Assembly: GCA_937934645.1 (NCBI GenBank)
Contig: CALGYZ010000022.1
Location: forward strand, 28,871-92,870
Reading direction: 5' to 3'
From: an uncultured Bacillaceae bacterium
Lineage (GTDB): Bacteria > Bacillota > Bacilli > Bacillales > Caldibacillaceae
DNA: 64,000 nucleotides
This document shows positions 51,505 to 59,565 of this stretch, piece by piece. Below the pieces are notes generated by a model, which saw nothing but the letters and a program-made list of their open reading frames with translations, made no database searches and was not told the DNA's origin. Every line of letters starts with the position of its first letter. The stretch's first letter is position 1. The position numbers were made by a program, and so were the translations under genes.

Positions 51505-51957
51505 GATCATACCCCTTTGCCAAAAAATCATGATACTAATATTGTAAATGTTTTTTAATTTTTTTCTACTATTTCGGTTGTGAAAAGAAAAGAGAAAAAG
51601 AGCTGTATTTATTATATTTAAAAAACAAAGTTCACAAAACTTTACTTCGTCTGTAAAACCGGTGCTCGTACCCGGCTGCACTGCCGGAAATTCCCTCAGC
51701 TAACCATTTACATGTTTGACAAACGGAAAACGGGCTTAACAACAGATAGTGAAAATGTTTTATTTTTCCCGCCGGAATCTTTCCGCAGCCGGGCGGTGAT
51801 TTGGCTACGGAAGATTTCCACCGTTTTTCAAGAGCGGGAAGAAAAATGTGCAAAAAATAAGCTTACTATTTTATGATAATAATCGTTATATTGTCCATGA
51901 TATATCGTCCGGCAACTTTCCGCAAAAAATAAAAAAGCAATCCGAATGATTGCTTTC
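51505..51957. other. 453-base region without a gene upstream of dynA
   Basis: No supported coding sequence. A minus-strand TATAAT at 51611-51616 with TTGTGA upstream could start the dynA transcript. The AT-rich flanks enclose a GC-rich stretch (about 51655-51840) with several inverted segments, such as GCCGG near 51688, but it fits no riboswitch class I know. A 73-codon frame there lacks a ribosome site. Confidence 0.5.
51925..51955 (-). terminator. Terminator of the 59-aa gene
   Basis: AAGCAATC-CGAAT-GATTGCTT (51935-51955), followed on the minus strand by TTTTTTATTTTTTG. It starts three bases after the stop codon. Confidence 0.92.
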
Positions 51958-52137
51958 TTAATATGTCCGCTTTATATACGTGTTTGAAAGAGAGTAACTG
52001 ATCGCTTGCTGCAAATTTTCCTCCGCTTCCTTCATTGTATTGACCGCCTGCTCAGTCAATGATTCTTCCTGTAATTGTTCATAGACCGATTCAATCGCTT
52101 TGGAGATCTTCAAAAAATCGAGCTGGTCTTTGTACAT
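51958..52137 (-). CDS. Small helical protein (59 aa), unknown
   Basis: The ribosome site GAAGGGGATGAAGC is followed by ATG TAC AAA GAC CAG and 59 codons. The product is acidic, and predicted as two helices (DQLDFLKISKAIESVYEQLQEE and TEQAVNTMKEAEENLQQAISY) and a short basic tail (IKRTY). A terminator lies immediately after the stop. I do not recognise the family. Gene-like signals at both ends and its place between dynA and rnpB make it credible. Confidence 0.75.
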   Translation of the reverse strand: MYKDQLDFLKISKAIESVYEQLQEESLTEQAVNTMKEAEENLQQAISYSLSNTYIKRTY

Positions 52138-52282
52138 GCTTCATCCCCTTCTGTTCATTCCTTTCTCTTTATATAGTATAAAAAGAACTTTGACAAAATA
52201 TTCCGCTATACAATCATTTCTCCCTTGAAACATTTCCGGACTTAATTTTTCCGAATATGAATAATGTATTCGGCATAAAAAC

Positions 52283-52319
52283 AAAAAGCCCTCTTTTCAT
52301 TATGAAAAGAGGGCTTTTT
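52283..52319 (-). terminator. Terminator of rnpB
   Basis: A 16-base stem (AAAAAGCCCTCTTTTC and complement) around a 5-base loop, ending in a T run on the minus strand. Confidence 0.93.
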
Positions 52320-52327
52320 GTAATGAC

Positions 52328-52754
52328 ACCCCTAATAGCGTTCTGTAAGCCATGTTCTGTACCGTTGTACTGCAAGCGACTTTCGTCTCGTACTCCGGCG
52401 GTAATCATCTATCTGCGGAAAGCTGAACGCCTTCCGCCTCCCTTCCAGGTTCATTTCCCCGGAAGGAAGCTCCCCTACCATAATTTGGGTTTCTCGCTCG
52501 CGGGGTTTACCTCGTTCCACCCTTGCAATTTCTTGCAAGGCTCGTCTCTGTGGCACTTTTACAGGTACTTTGACCGTATCCGGAAACCGGACTTAGGTCA
52601 TTTCCCGGCCGTCAGACCAGTAAATAACCGGTCTGCCCTGGCTTATGGTTTCGCCAGGCGCGAACACTACGGGCATCTCAGCACCGTGCGAGCATGGACT
52701 TTCCTCTACAATTGTTTAAACAATTGCAGCGATTACCCGAACGCTATTAGTGGT
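52328..52754 (-). ncRNA. rnpB: RNase P RNA, Bacillus type B
   Basis: Catalytic RNA of RNase P, which cuts tRNA 5' leaders with the RnpA protein. The minus strand follows the B. subtilis RNA closely from memory: GTTCGGGTAATCGCTGCA near the 5' end, then AGAGGAAAGTCCATGCTCGC and GGTGCTGAGATGCCCGTAGT, later GGTAAACCCC.CGAGCGAGAAACCC, TTTGGTAGGGGA, GATAGATGATT.CCGCC and ACATGGCTTACAGAACG near the 3' end. The ends pair (CACTAATAGCGTTC with GAACGCTATTAG) as helix P1. The exact termini are estimated from that pairing to within a few bases. Confidence 0.96.
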
Positions 52755-52773
52755 GATTTATTTCACTAATTAT

Positions 52774-52802
52774 ATTATAAAACAACTTGAGAAAAAGAAC
52801 AA
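52774..52802 (-). promoter_or_regulatory. Sigma-A promoter of rnpB
   Basis: On the minus strand TTGTTC and TATAAT are 17 bases apart. A second overlapping TATAAT lies five bases downstream, so the start could vary by a few bases. Confidence 0.65.
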
Positions 52803-52832
52803 CTGGATAAATATTGCTACAAGCGCCCCGGA

Positions 52833-53129
52833 TCAATCATACAATTTATCCCCGAACACATGCTTTTCCAAATTGCTTAATCGTTTGAGGATATCGAAAT
52901 TCGTTGCTCCTGTTGTCTGGGGCTGCTGTTTTTTCGCATCCTCCAGTTGTTTCTTTAATTTCTTATTTTCCATTTCCAATGTTTGAATATATTTCTTAAA
53001 GTTTTCATAATCTTTAATTATAATGTCTAAAAACTCGTCCACTTCGTCCTGGTTGTATCCGCGCATACTGATTTTAAATTCTTTTTCCAAAATATCTTTT
53101 GCTGTTAATTGAATGTTATCCAGTGCCAA
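52833..53129 (-). CDS. gpsB: Cell-cycle/elongation adaptor GpsB
   Basis: A 98-residue DivIVA-like coiled-coil protein. The N-terminal membrane- and PBP-binding part (LTAKDILEKEFKISMRGYNQDEVDEFLD) and the coiled coil (about 35-65) are followed by a linker and a C-terminal oligomerisation helix (NFDILKRLSNLEKHVF). It moves PBP1 between septum and side wall; ponA lies about 8 kb away. The start is TTG after GGGGTGAAAGTC. It precedes rnpB in the same direction, as in B. subtilis. Confidence 0.97.
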   Translation of the reverse strand: MALDNIQLTAKDILEKEFKISMRGYNQDEVDEFLDIIIKDYENFKKYIQTLEMENKKLKKQLEDAKKQQPQTTGATNFDILKRLSNLEKHVFGDKLYD

Positions 53130-53295
53130 AGACTTTCACCCCGATCATACTCATCATATTTTATTTTTTCAAAAATAAATTTATTTGTCAATTTCATCTC
53201 AAGATTGCAAACCGGTTCACTATGTAGTTTGTCTATTATATTATACAACATATTAACTTGAAACAGACTTATGAATAAAAAATAAAAAATTAATA

Positions 53296-53351
53296 AAAAC
53301 AAAAAGCTGCCTCACGTTCAGGAAAACGGCTTCTCCTGTCCGGGGCAGCTT
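53296..53351 (-). terminator. Terminator of cotD
   Basis: AAGCTGCC (53304-53311) pairs with GGCAGCTT (53344-53351) around an inner CAGGA/TCCTG stem, followed on the minus strand by TTTTGTTTTTA. Confidence 0.85.
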
Positions 53352-53360
53352 AACGGTTAA

Positions 53361-53597
53361 TCAGAAGCCAAAAGGTCTCCCCGGCCTGTTGCAACTAATA
53401 TGCTGGTGGCTGACTTGATTCACTGTGGAAAATGTGTGGGGGAAATAATGTTTATGTTTGAAAATGTGATGGTTGACTGTTGTCGTGTGAGCCGGGTGAA
53501 TATGCGGTACGACATGGGTAATATAATTATTTTTTACAAACTTTCTTGTCGGATGAACAACCGGGGGCATGGCGCACCGCCGTGGAAAAAAACCCAT
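53361..53597 (-). CDS. cotD: Spore coat protein CotD
   Basis: A 78-residue histidine-rich inner-coat protein. PVVHPTRKF, VVPHIHPAHTTTVNHHIF and HYFPHTFSTVNQVSHQH follow B. subtilis CotD almost word for word; the cysteine clusters of that protein are fewer here (two Cys). The ATG at 53597 follows GGAAAGGGGAGAATTGT. A sigma-K type promoter lies just upstream, matching mother-cell expression. Located next to gpsB and mrfB as in B. subtilis. Confidence 0.93.
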   Translation of the reverse strand: MGFFPRRCAMPPVVHPTRKFVKNNYITHVVPHIHPAHTTTVNHHIFKHKHYFPHTFSTVNQVSHQHISCNRPGRPFGF

Positions 53598-53637
53598 ACA
53601 ATTCTCCCCTTTCCGGCTGAAATTTTCTGTACATTAA

Positions 53638-53666
53638 TAAGGTATGTTCCAAGCGTGGAACATGTA
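53638..53666 (-). promoter_or_regulatory. Sigma-K type promoter of cotD
   Basis: On the minus strand CATACCTTA matches the sigma-K -10 CATANNNTA exactly, with an ACA -35 element 16 bases upstream. About 40 bases before the cotD start. Confidence 0.6.
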
Positions 53667-53795
53667 CTAATGAAATGACCTATTTTTGTCAGCCGGAAAG
53701 GGCGCATGACCAAACGAGATTTAAACGGTTTCCGCATGGTATCGAAACGGTAACCCGGCTCTTCACTGTGACTCGCGGTTAAAAAAATCCGGATT

Positions 53796-55049
53796 TTAAA
53801 ATTTTTCCATTTTCCGTTCCAGCCGGCTCATTCGTTTGTTTATATCAGCAAAAAGTAAATCCGGCACGTTCCCGCGCAGTTTTTTGATCCGGCTGCATTC
53901 ATCCACTGCGATGAGACAAATGTTGTAGGCACGACGGTAATCTTTCTGTTTATGCTCAAAATATTTGGCCAGTTCAATGCATGACTGGATTTTTACGTTT
54001 CCTCTGCCGGAATCGACCGTTTCCTGCCATAACGGAATGCTTTTTTCCAGTCTGTTTTGTTTTTTGTAGACGTTTGCCAATTCAAACATTCCCTGCCATA
54101 ACTCCCGGCCTTCCAGCTCCCGGACGGCATCTTCCAAAAAGCGAACCGCCATTTCCCCTTCTTTTAATGATGCATACCATCTGCCGCAGGAAAGCTTTTC
54201 TTCCGCTGTTTGCCCGCCGGCCCTGCCGAGCAGCTGATCAGTGATATGAGTATATAAAATAATTAAAGACAATACGTCCTCTTCATTATGTTCTAACACT
54301 TTCAGGATCCCTTCCATATTTTTCGTATCGACAAAATCAAAATACACCATCGGAACTAAGTGTCCCGGAAGATCATCATGCCGTTCAATCCCTAAAATTT
54401 CTTTCTCCACAATGGACAGCTTCACCGACTCCAGCCGGTGTTTCCATAATCTCCGGGCAGCATGGAGCAGATCAAAATGACCGAAGGAAGGCAACTTGGG
54501 AACATGTTCACGGATTAACGTATGTCTTGTTTTCACTTGCGGCCAGTCGAAAGCACGTCCATTATACGTCACAAGCGTTGTATAATCGACTGACCGCAAA
54601 AAACTGTCATAAAGGGGAACTTCCCCGCCCGGTTCCGGTAATAAATGTTGTTTAACGACAACTTGATCCCTTTCAAAATATGCATAGCCGAGGAGAAAAA
54701 TGATGTTTCCCGTTCCGCCGGATAATCCGGTCGTTTCCGTATCAAAGAAAAATAAATCATACGGACTATAATCCCTTGCGCTGAGCGGATGAGCTACCCC
54801 CGTATTTTGCCAGAGGGATACCGCATCAAGAAAATCTGCGAAACGGTATTTCCCCCGTTTCATGCTGATCGGATAACGTTTTTCCCGGATCAGACAATAC
54901 TGTCCGTCCAAAATATACGGTGTAACTTGCCGTTTTTCCCATTCATCCCGGTTCGGAATCTCAACGGAAGATGTGCTTTTTTCAGCGACGGGGGCGTTTT
55001 TCCCGGCAAGATAAGATTCATATATTTTTAGCTTATTTTTTAACTTCAT
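53796..55049 (-). CDS. mrfB: Mitomycin repair exonuclease MrfB (YprB)
   Basis: A 417-residue DEDDh-type exonuclease. The acidic pair Asp103/Glu105 (FFFDTETTG) begins an RNase H-like nuclease domain (about 95-270), ending in NEEDVLSLI. TPR-like helices fill the C-terminal third. With the MrfA helicase it repairs mitomycin-type adducts independently of UvrABC in B. subtilis. The ATG at 55049 follows GGGGTGATCAA. It starts just inside the end of the mrfA frame, so expression is linked. Confidence 0.93.
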   Translation of the reverse strand: MKLKNKLKIYESYLAGKNAPVAEKSTSSVEIPNRDEWEKRQVTPYILDGQYCLIREKRYPISMKRGKYRFADFLDAVSLWQNTGVAHPLSARDYSPYDLFFFDTETTGLSGGTGNIIFLLGYAYFERDQVVVKQHLLPEPGGEVPLYDSFLRSVDYTTLVTYNGRAFDWPQVKTRHTLIREHVPKLPSFGHFDLLHAARRLWKHRLESVKLSIVEKEILGIERHDDLPGHLVPMVYFDFVDTKNMEGILKVLEHNEEDVLSLIILYTHITDQLLGRAGGQTAEEKLSCGRWYASLKEGEMAVRFLEDAVRELEGRELWQGMFELANVYKKQNRLEKSIPLWQETVDSGRGNVKIQSCIELAKYFEHKQKDYRRAYNICLIAVDECSRIKKLRGNVPDLLFADINKRMSRLERKMEKF

Positions 55050-55066
55050 TTGATCACCCCGAACTG

Positions 55067-57340
55067 TCACCAGCCGGACAGAAAATATTCAAGTAACCGG
55101 ACGGCATCCGCTTTTCCCGTATCAGAACGGACATCCGGACCGACACAGGACGGACACCCGGCTTCACATGGACAACCGGTAATATGCTCCTTTGTTTCCC
55201 GAAGAATTGCCGTTATGCTCTCATAAATTTGTTCACTTAAACCAACACCGCCGGGATAGCGGTCATAGAGAAAAATCGTCGGCAGGTCATTGTGGACCGC
55301 CTTCACTTGCGGTGCGGTCAACACATCGTTCGGATCACTCATGACAAACATCGGAACGATATTTTTCAGTGCATGGGTCACGCCGGTTAATGCTTCTTCC
55401 AGCCGTTTTTCCGGAAACTCCTTCAATTCTTTTTTCAAGGAAATCCAGCAGGAAGATGTGTGTAATATTTGCTCAGGAAGATGGATCGGGCCCGAGCCGA
55501 TATTTTCATGGGTTTCAAATTTAATCTTTTTAAAAATGGTCGCCATCGCTTGGACGCTGACTTCTCCAAAACCGGTCACAACCGATTCCGTTTCCTTTTC
55601 TTTATCAATTTCCAAAACTTTTAACTGCACGGCCAGATTCGCATCGGTGTAATAGTCCACATTCACTTCCCGCACATAAGCCTTCTTCTCTTCCCAGTCC
55701 AGTTCTTCCACCTGGTACTGGGTTCCTTGATGCAGGTAAATCGCCTCTTCATGCAGCAGCGTCATGGCGCTGAATGTATCCATTTCGCCGATTACGCGGA
55801 CATCCGGCGCTTCTGTCTGATCAATGATGACGACATTTTCCCTGGATGCGGATCGGAGGCTGATATTATGGGCGGGAAACGAATCACTCATCCAATGGAA
55901 TTTATTTCCGCTCAACGTCAACACTTTTTGGTCTACGAGAAAATCCAGCACATCATCCACATCCATGCCGCCAAACATTTCTCCCTTTTGAAACGGGAGC
56001 TCGTACGCGGCACATTTAATATGATCGACAAGAATGAGCAAGTTGTCCGGATTAATCCGGGCCACTTCCGGAGATTGTTTAAAAAAATATTCCGGATGCC
56101 GGATGACATATTGATCGAGCGGACTTGTTCCCGCAACATAAATGACCGCGGCCTCCCCCTGTCTTCTTCCGGCCCGGCCCGCCTGCTGCCATGCGCTCGC
56201 CACCGTTCCGGGATATCCGGTCATAATGCAAACTTGCAGGCTACCGATATCGACGCCCAATTCAAGGGCATTTGTACTCACGACACCGTAAATATCGCCG
56301 TTCCTGAGGCCCTTTTCAATTTCCCTCCGTTCCTTCGGCAAATAACCGCCCCGGTATCCGCGGATCTTCTTTTCCCCGATTTTGTCCTTAATCAGTTCCT
56401 GCAAATAGGTCAAAATGACTTCGACACGGACACGGGTCCGGGCGAAAATAATCGTCTGAATTTTATTTTTTAAAAATTCACCGGCCAGTTTTCTAACTTC
56501 CAACACCGGGCTCCTGCGGATATTCAACTGGCGGTTGACGACCGGCGGGTTGTAAAAAATAAAATGTTTTTTCCCGGCCGGTGCGCCGTTTTTGTCAATG
56601 AGCAGCATGTTTTCCCCTGTCAATGCTTCTGCCAGCTCTTTCGGATTGGCAATGGTCGCCGAGGTGCAAATAAATACCGGCCGGCTGCCGTAAAATTCAC
56701 AAATCCGTTTTAACCTCCGCAATACATTGGCCGTATGGCTTCCGAAGACACCGCGGTACGTGTGAAGCTCATCAATGATGACGAATTTTAAATTTTCAAA
56801 CAGGGAGACCCATTTCGTGTGATGGGGCAAGATGCCGGAATGGAGCATGTCCGGATTTGTGATGACTATATGTCCAGCTTTACGGATTTTTTGCCGGATG
56901 TTCACCGGCGTATCACCGTCGTATGTATAGCTGTTGACGGAGATGCCCGCAGCATCGATCAATTCGTTTAATTCATTTTTTTGGTCATAACTGAGCGCCT
57001 TTGTCGGAAACAAGTACAGCGCCCGGGCGGTATCATCTTCCAAAATTGTTTGCAATACAGGCAGGTTATAACATAAAGTCTTGCCGCTGGCGGTCGGCGT
57101 AACTGCGGTAAAATGCTCACCGTTCATCCCGTATGTATACGCTTCTTTCTGGTGGCTGTAAAGCTGGGTAATCCCCCGTTTTTCCAATGCCTTCTTTAGT
57201 TCCGGATGAAGGTCATCAGGCATAGGGACGTAATCGGCTTCTTTCCCTTCAATGATTTCCCAATGGGTAATATTTTCTTTTACGTTTTTATCTGTTTTTA
57301 ACCAGTCTAAAAGCTGGCTTAATTGTTTTCGCTTAAACAT
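55067..57340 (-). CDS. mrfA: Mitomycin repair helicase MrfA (YprA)
   Basis: A 757-residue superfamily 2 helicase. Walker A TPTASGKT, a DEAH-variant DELH, SATIAN (motif III), and QQAGRAGRR (motif VI) are intact. The C-terminal DUF1998 region has the four-cysteine cluster CPCEAGCPSC. It works with MrfB in the mitomycin-specific excision pathway. The ATG at 57340 follows GAAGGGTGGG; the GTG three codons earlier lies in that site. Confidence 0.95.
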   Translation of the reverse strand: MFKRKQLSQLLDWLKTDKNVKENITHWEIIEGKEADYVPMPDDLHPELKKALEKRGITQLYSHQKEAYTYGMNGEHFTAVTPTASGKTLCYNLPVLQTILEDDTARALYLFPTKALSYDQKNELNELIDAAGISVNSYTYDGDTPVNIRQKIRKAGHIVITNPDMLHSGILPHHTKWVSLFENLKFVIIDELHTYRGVFGSHTANVLRRLKRICEFYGSRPVFICTSATIANPKELAEALTGENMLLIDKNGAPAGKKHFIFYNPPVVNRQLNIRRSPVLEVRKLAGEFLKNKIQTIIFARTRVRVEVILTYLQELIKDKIGEKKIRGYRGGYLPKERREIEKGLRNGDIYGVVSTNALELGVDIGSLQVCIMTGYPGTVASAWQQAGRAGRRQGEAAVIYVAGTSPLDQYVIRHPEYFFKQSPEVARINPDNLLILVDHIKCAAYELPFQKGEMFGGMDVDDVLDFLVDQKVLTLSGNKFHWMSDSFPAHNISLRSASRENVVIIDQTEAPDVRVIGEMDTFSAMTLLHEEAIYLHQGTQYQVEELDWEEKKAYVREVNVDYYTDANLAVQLKVLEIDKEKETESVVTGFGEVSVQAMATIFKKIKFETHENIGSGPIHLPEQILHTSSCWISLKKELKEFPEKRLEEALTGVTHALKNIVPMFVMSDPNDVLTAPQVKAVHNDLPTIFLYDRYPGGVGLSEQIYESITAILRETKEHITGCPCEAGCPSCVGPDVRSDTGKADAVRLLEYFLSGW

Positions 57341-57492
57341 GGAACCCACCCTTCAAAACCGGTAATCCGTTACGTTACTATTATAGCGAATAAATGTTCG
57401 AATAACAAAATGCAGAGCGGTTTCCATTCCGCACGCTTTCTGTTCCTGTTCATATATTATATCGGAAAAAGTATAACTGTGGAGGGAAAAAA

Positions 57493-57948
57493 ATGGGTGA
57501 TCAGGATTCGAAAAAAAAGGACAGCCATGATGAATTATTTTTTCCAATTTATTCGCTGTTCCAGGAACGGCCACTGCGCAATATTTTAGAAAGCATTGAT
57601 CAATTTTTCCACCAAACGAATCTGAAACCCGGCTTCAAAGTAAGATTGTTTGAAGACGCTGAAAAATATACAGTCCGGGCGGAACTTCCGGGCGTCGGCA
57701 AAAATCAGATTGATCTGCGGATAATGGAACATAGTGTAACTATTACCGTTGATACCCGTAAAACCGAAACGGTGGAAGATAAAAAGGAAAAAACGGTCAG
57801 TCAAAGTCATTACCGTAAAAAAGTAAGCCGTACCATTCCCCTCTATCATCCCGTCAAAGTCCAACGGTCAAAGGCCAAATACTGCGACGGGCTGCTGACG
57901 GTACATCTGCCGAAAAAATACGGAAAACGTATCCCGCTTGATGATTAA
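57493..57948 (+). CDS. Hsp20/alpha-crystallin family protein
   Basis: A 151-residue small heat-shock-type protein. The N-terminal arm (about 1-45) precedes an alpha-crystallin domain (about 46-145: GFKVRLFEDAEKYTVRAELPGVGKNQIDLRI...) with the end motif GLLTVHLPKK. It lacks a clear C-terminal IxI anchor. It could be a chaperone or, as for CotP, a coat-associated protein. GGAGGGAAAAAA precedes the ATG. It stands alone, divergent from mrfA. Confidence 0.9.
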   Translation: MGDQDSKKKDSHDELFFPIYSLFQERPLRNILESIDQFFHQTNLKPGFKVRLFEDAEKYTVRAELPGVGKNQIDLRIMEHSVTITVDTRKTETVEDKKEKTVSQSHYRKKVSRTIPLYHPVKVQRSKAKYCDGLLTVHLPKKYGKRIPLDD

Positions 57949-57955
57949 CCGTGGA

Positions 57956-58021
57956 ACAGGCTGATCTGTCCATGAATCCGGGAGATGTTCCAATCTCCTT
58001 GCCGGTACAGACCAGCCTGTT
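57956..58021. terminator. Convergent terminator between hsp20 and yppG
   Basis: AACAGGCTG-A-TCTGT pairs with ACAGA-C-CAGCCTGTT; the loop contains a second hairpin (GGAGAT/ATCTCC). T-rich sequence follows on the plus strand. Confidence 0.8.
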
Positions 58022-58474
58022 TTATTTTTTTATCATTTGGCTGAAACCTTTAATTAATGATGAAAATTGATCAACGACACTAAGAAACTGCCCGGCGGTG
58101 GAGATCATTTTATTAATATCCAATGTTCCATCCTTATTTTTAAATGTTTCAAGCAATGAAACGGAGGCCGGATGCTGAAAGGATTGTTCCTGATTGGGCG
58201 GAGACGATTGCGGAAGCGGCGGGAGATCCCCCGGCCGGGGTTGATAAAGCGGATGAAGCGGATTTTCAAGCAATGTGTGAAAAAAACTTGCTTGCGGTCC
58301 CTCCGGAAAGTGGTTGGCCAAATGATCAACAGGAGGCGTAAAATGAACGTACCCGCCAAAAGGATAGGAATTTAAACGGGAAGCGGGTAAAAAATCATGA
58401 TTGAGCGTTACAACCGGCGGTCCGGATTGAATCCCTTCGTGTCCGGAGGGGTAATTCACCGGAAAAAAATGCAC
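58022..58474 (-). CDS. yppG: YppG family spore-coat-type protein
   Basis: A 150-residue protein with a proline- and histidine-rich N-terminal two thirds and a conserved C-terminal segment (TLDINKMISTAGQFLSVVDQFSSLIKGFSQMIKK), the YppG signature. The family is associated with the spore coat in Bacillus. The GTG start follows GAGGAGGTGTTGCC. Next gene in the yppE-yppG series; yppF is not present between them. Confidence 0.85.
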   Translation of the reverse strand: MHFFPVNYPSGHEGIQSGPPVVTLNHDFLPASRLNSYPFGGYVHFTPPVDHLANHFPEGPQASFFHTLLENPLHPLYQPRPGDLPPLPQSSPPNQEQSFQHPASVSLLETFKNKDGTLDINKMISTAGQFLSVVDQFSSLIKGFSQMIKK

Positions 58475-58553
58475 GGCAACACCTCCTCTGTTAATCCCAG
58501 CATATCATATGAATGTATGCCCATTTCCGTGCATATTTCATCCGGAATACAGG

Positions 58554-58925
58554 TTAGTCCACCCGGTTTTTTATTTCTGCCGATAATTTTTCCAGCACAT
58601 ATTGTACGGAATGAATATGGTGTTTAAAACGGCGGAGGCTCGTTTTCGGATCAAAGGCCTGCACGCAAACTTCCTTCATATTCTCCGTGGCAGCATCGAT
58701 TTGCTGTCCGTACAAGTTTTTCGGTCTATGTGAATGAACCCACTCTTTCGCCAATTGATTCCATTCATCCACACATCGATGGACTTCATTGACAAACGGT
58801 TCAACAACCTCGAAAAAGTCCGGTTTTTCTCCCATTGATTTCACTTTATCATATGTTTCATCCACTTTATGCAAATATTGCCTGACCCGGACGGTTTTAT
58901 CGTATACAAGTTCATGCTGATTCAC
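58554..58925 (-). CDS. yppE: YppE family protein (DUF1798)
   Basis: A 123-residue all-helical protein matching B. subtilis YppE (VRQYLHKVDETYDKVK, ... FVNEVHRCVDEWNQLAKEWVHSHRPKNLYGQQI). The known fold is a four-helix bundle; function unknown. The GTG start follows GGGAGGTGATCCC. Same direction as yppG. Confidence 0.9.
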   Translation of the reverse strand: MNQHELVYDKTVRVRQYLHKVDETYDKVKSMGEKPDFFEVVEPFVNEVHRCVDEWNQLAKEWVHSHRPKNLYGQQIDAATENMKEVCVQAFDPKTSLRRFKHHIHSVQYVLEKLSAEIKNRVD

Positions 58926-59007
58926 GGGATCACCTCCCGTACTATTATAACCGGAAACGGATTTTTGGTTTAAAAAAATAGATCCTCTTTACCGCCGTTT
59001 CCTGTGT

Positions 59008-59244
59008 TCAAACTACGGCGGTAGACGGGATCCGTTTTCCTTTCTTTCCGTGTTCCATGCTTCCGACTACATCGTTTATTTTTTCTTCGACCGATGCAAT
59101 TTCATTCATAATCGGTCCGCTGTTCCGACGGATTTCCCATTGAATGGCTACATTCAATTTTTCTTCCACCAGTACCATATCTTGTTCCAATTGATACAAC
59201 ATATCTAGGAAATCGTTTTTGCCGAGCGGCTTTTCTCCGGTCAA
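59008..59244 (-). CDS. Small unknown protein at the yppD position
   Basis: A 78-residue helical, acidic protein (DFLDMLYQLEQDMVLVEEKLNVAIQWEI) with a basic tail (HGKKGKRIPSTAVV). The TTG start follows GGGAGGAATAAAA. It occupies the place of yppD, between yppE and the sspM/yppC genes, but I cannot confirm homology. Function unknown. Confidence 0.75.
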   Translation of the reverse strand: MTGEKPLGKNDFLDMLYQLEQDMVLVEEKLNVAIQWEIRRNSGPIMNEIASVEEKINDVVGSMEHGKKGKRIPSTAVV

Positions 59245-59368
59245 TTTTATTCCTCCCTGGTAAACGGTTTAATATCTTAAATTCGCTTCCGCCGTTTTTC
59301 TTCCTTCACACCTGACAAAACAAGTTTAAATTCGATAAAGATAGCGGTGATTTGACAGACAGATCGAC

Positions 59369-59397
59369 GCATGAAAAGAGCCGTTTCGTCCATACTA
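59369..59397 (+). promoter_or_regulatory. Sigma-G type forespore promoter of the sspM-like gene
   Basis: GCATG and CATACTA are 17 bases apart. CATACTA is a perfect sigma-G/sigma-F -10 element. It lies 20 bases before the start codon of the small acid-soluble protein gene. Confidence 0.7.
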
Positions 59398-59417
59398 ATG
59401 GGCAGGAGGTGGATAGC

Positions 59418-59528
59418 ATGGCGAAAAAGAAGAAGCAAAACCGCGGTGCTGAAAAAGAAAACCGGGCATATACAAAAGCCGCGGAAGGAAATCCGAAGTT
59501 AGAAGGACCGAACCGTCCAGCGACATAA
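59418..59528 (+). CDS. sspM: Small acid-soluble spore protein, SspM-like
   Basis: A 36-residue basic protein: MAKKKKQNRGAEKENRAYTK then AAEGNPKLEGPNRPAT. The ending GPNRPAT resembles the GGPNRPST end of B. subtilis SspM. The site GCAGGAGGTGGATAGC precedes the ATG, and a sigma-G promoter lies directly upstream, as expected for a minor forespore SASP. Too short for usual ORF cutoffs. The following convergent gap has a GGGTC/GACCC hairpin. Confidence 0.85.
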   Translation: MAKKKKQNRGAEKENRAYTKAAEGNPKLEGPNRPAT

Positions 59529-59565
59529 AAGATTACAGGGTCTTGCAAAAACAGGCAGGACCCGC

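Noticed and set aside
51632..51853. 73-codon frame in the dynA leader
   Set aside because: No ribosome site and no recognisable protein character; the region is better read as non-coding.
55727..56473. 248-codon plus-strand frame opposite mrfA
   Set aside because: Antisense to conserved helicase motifs, with no family pattern of its own.
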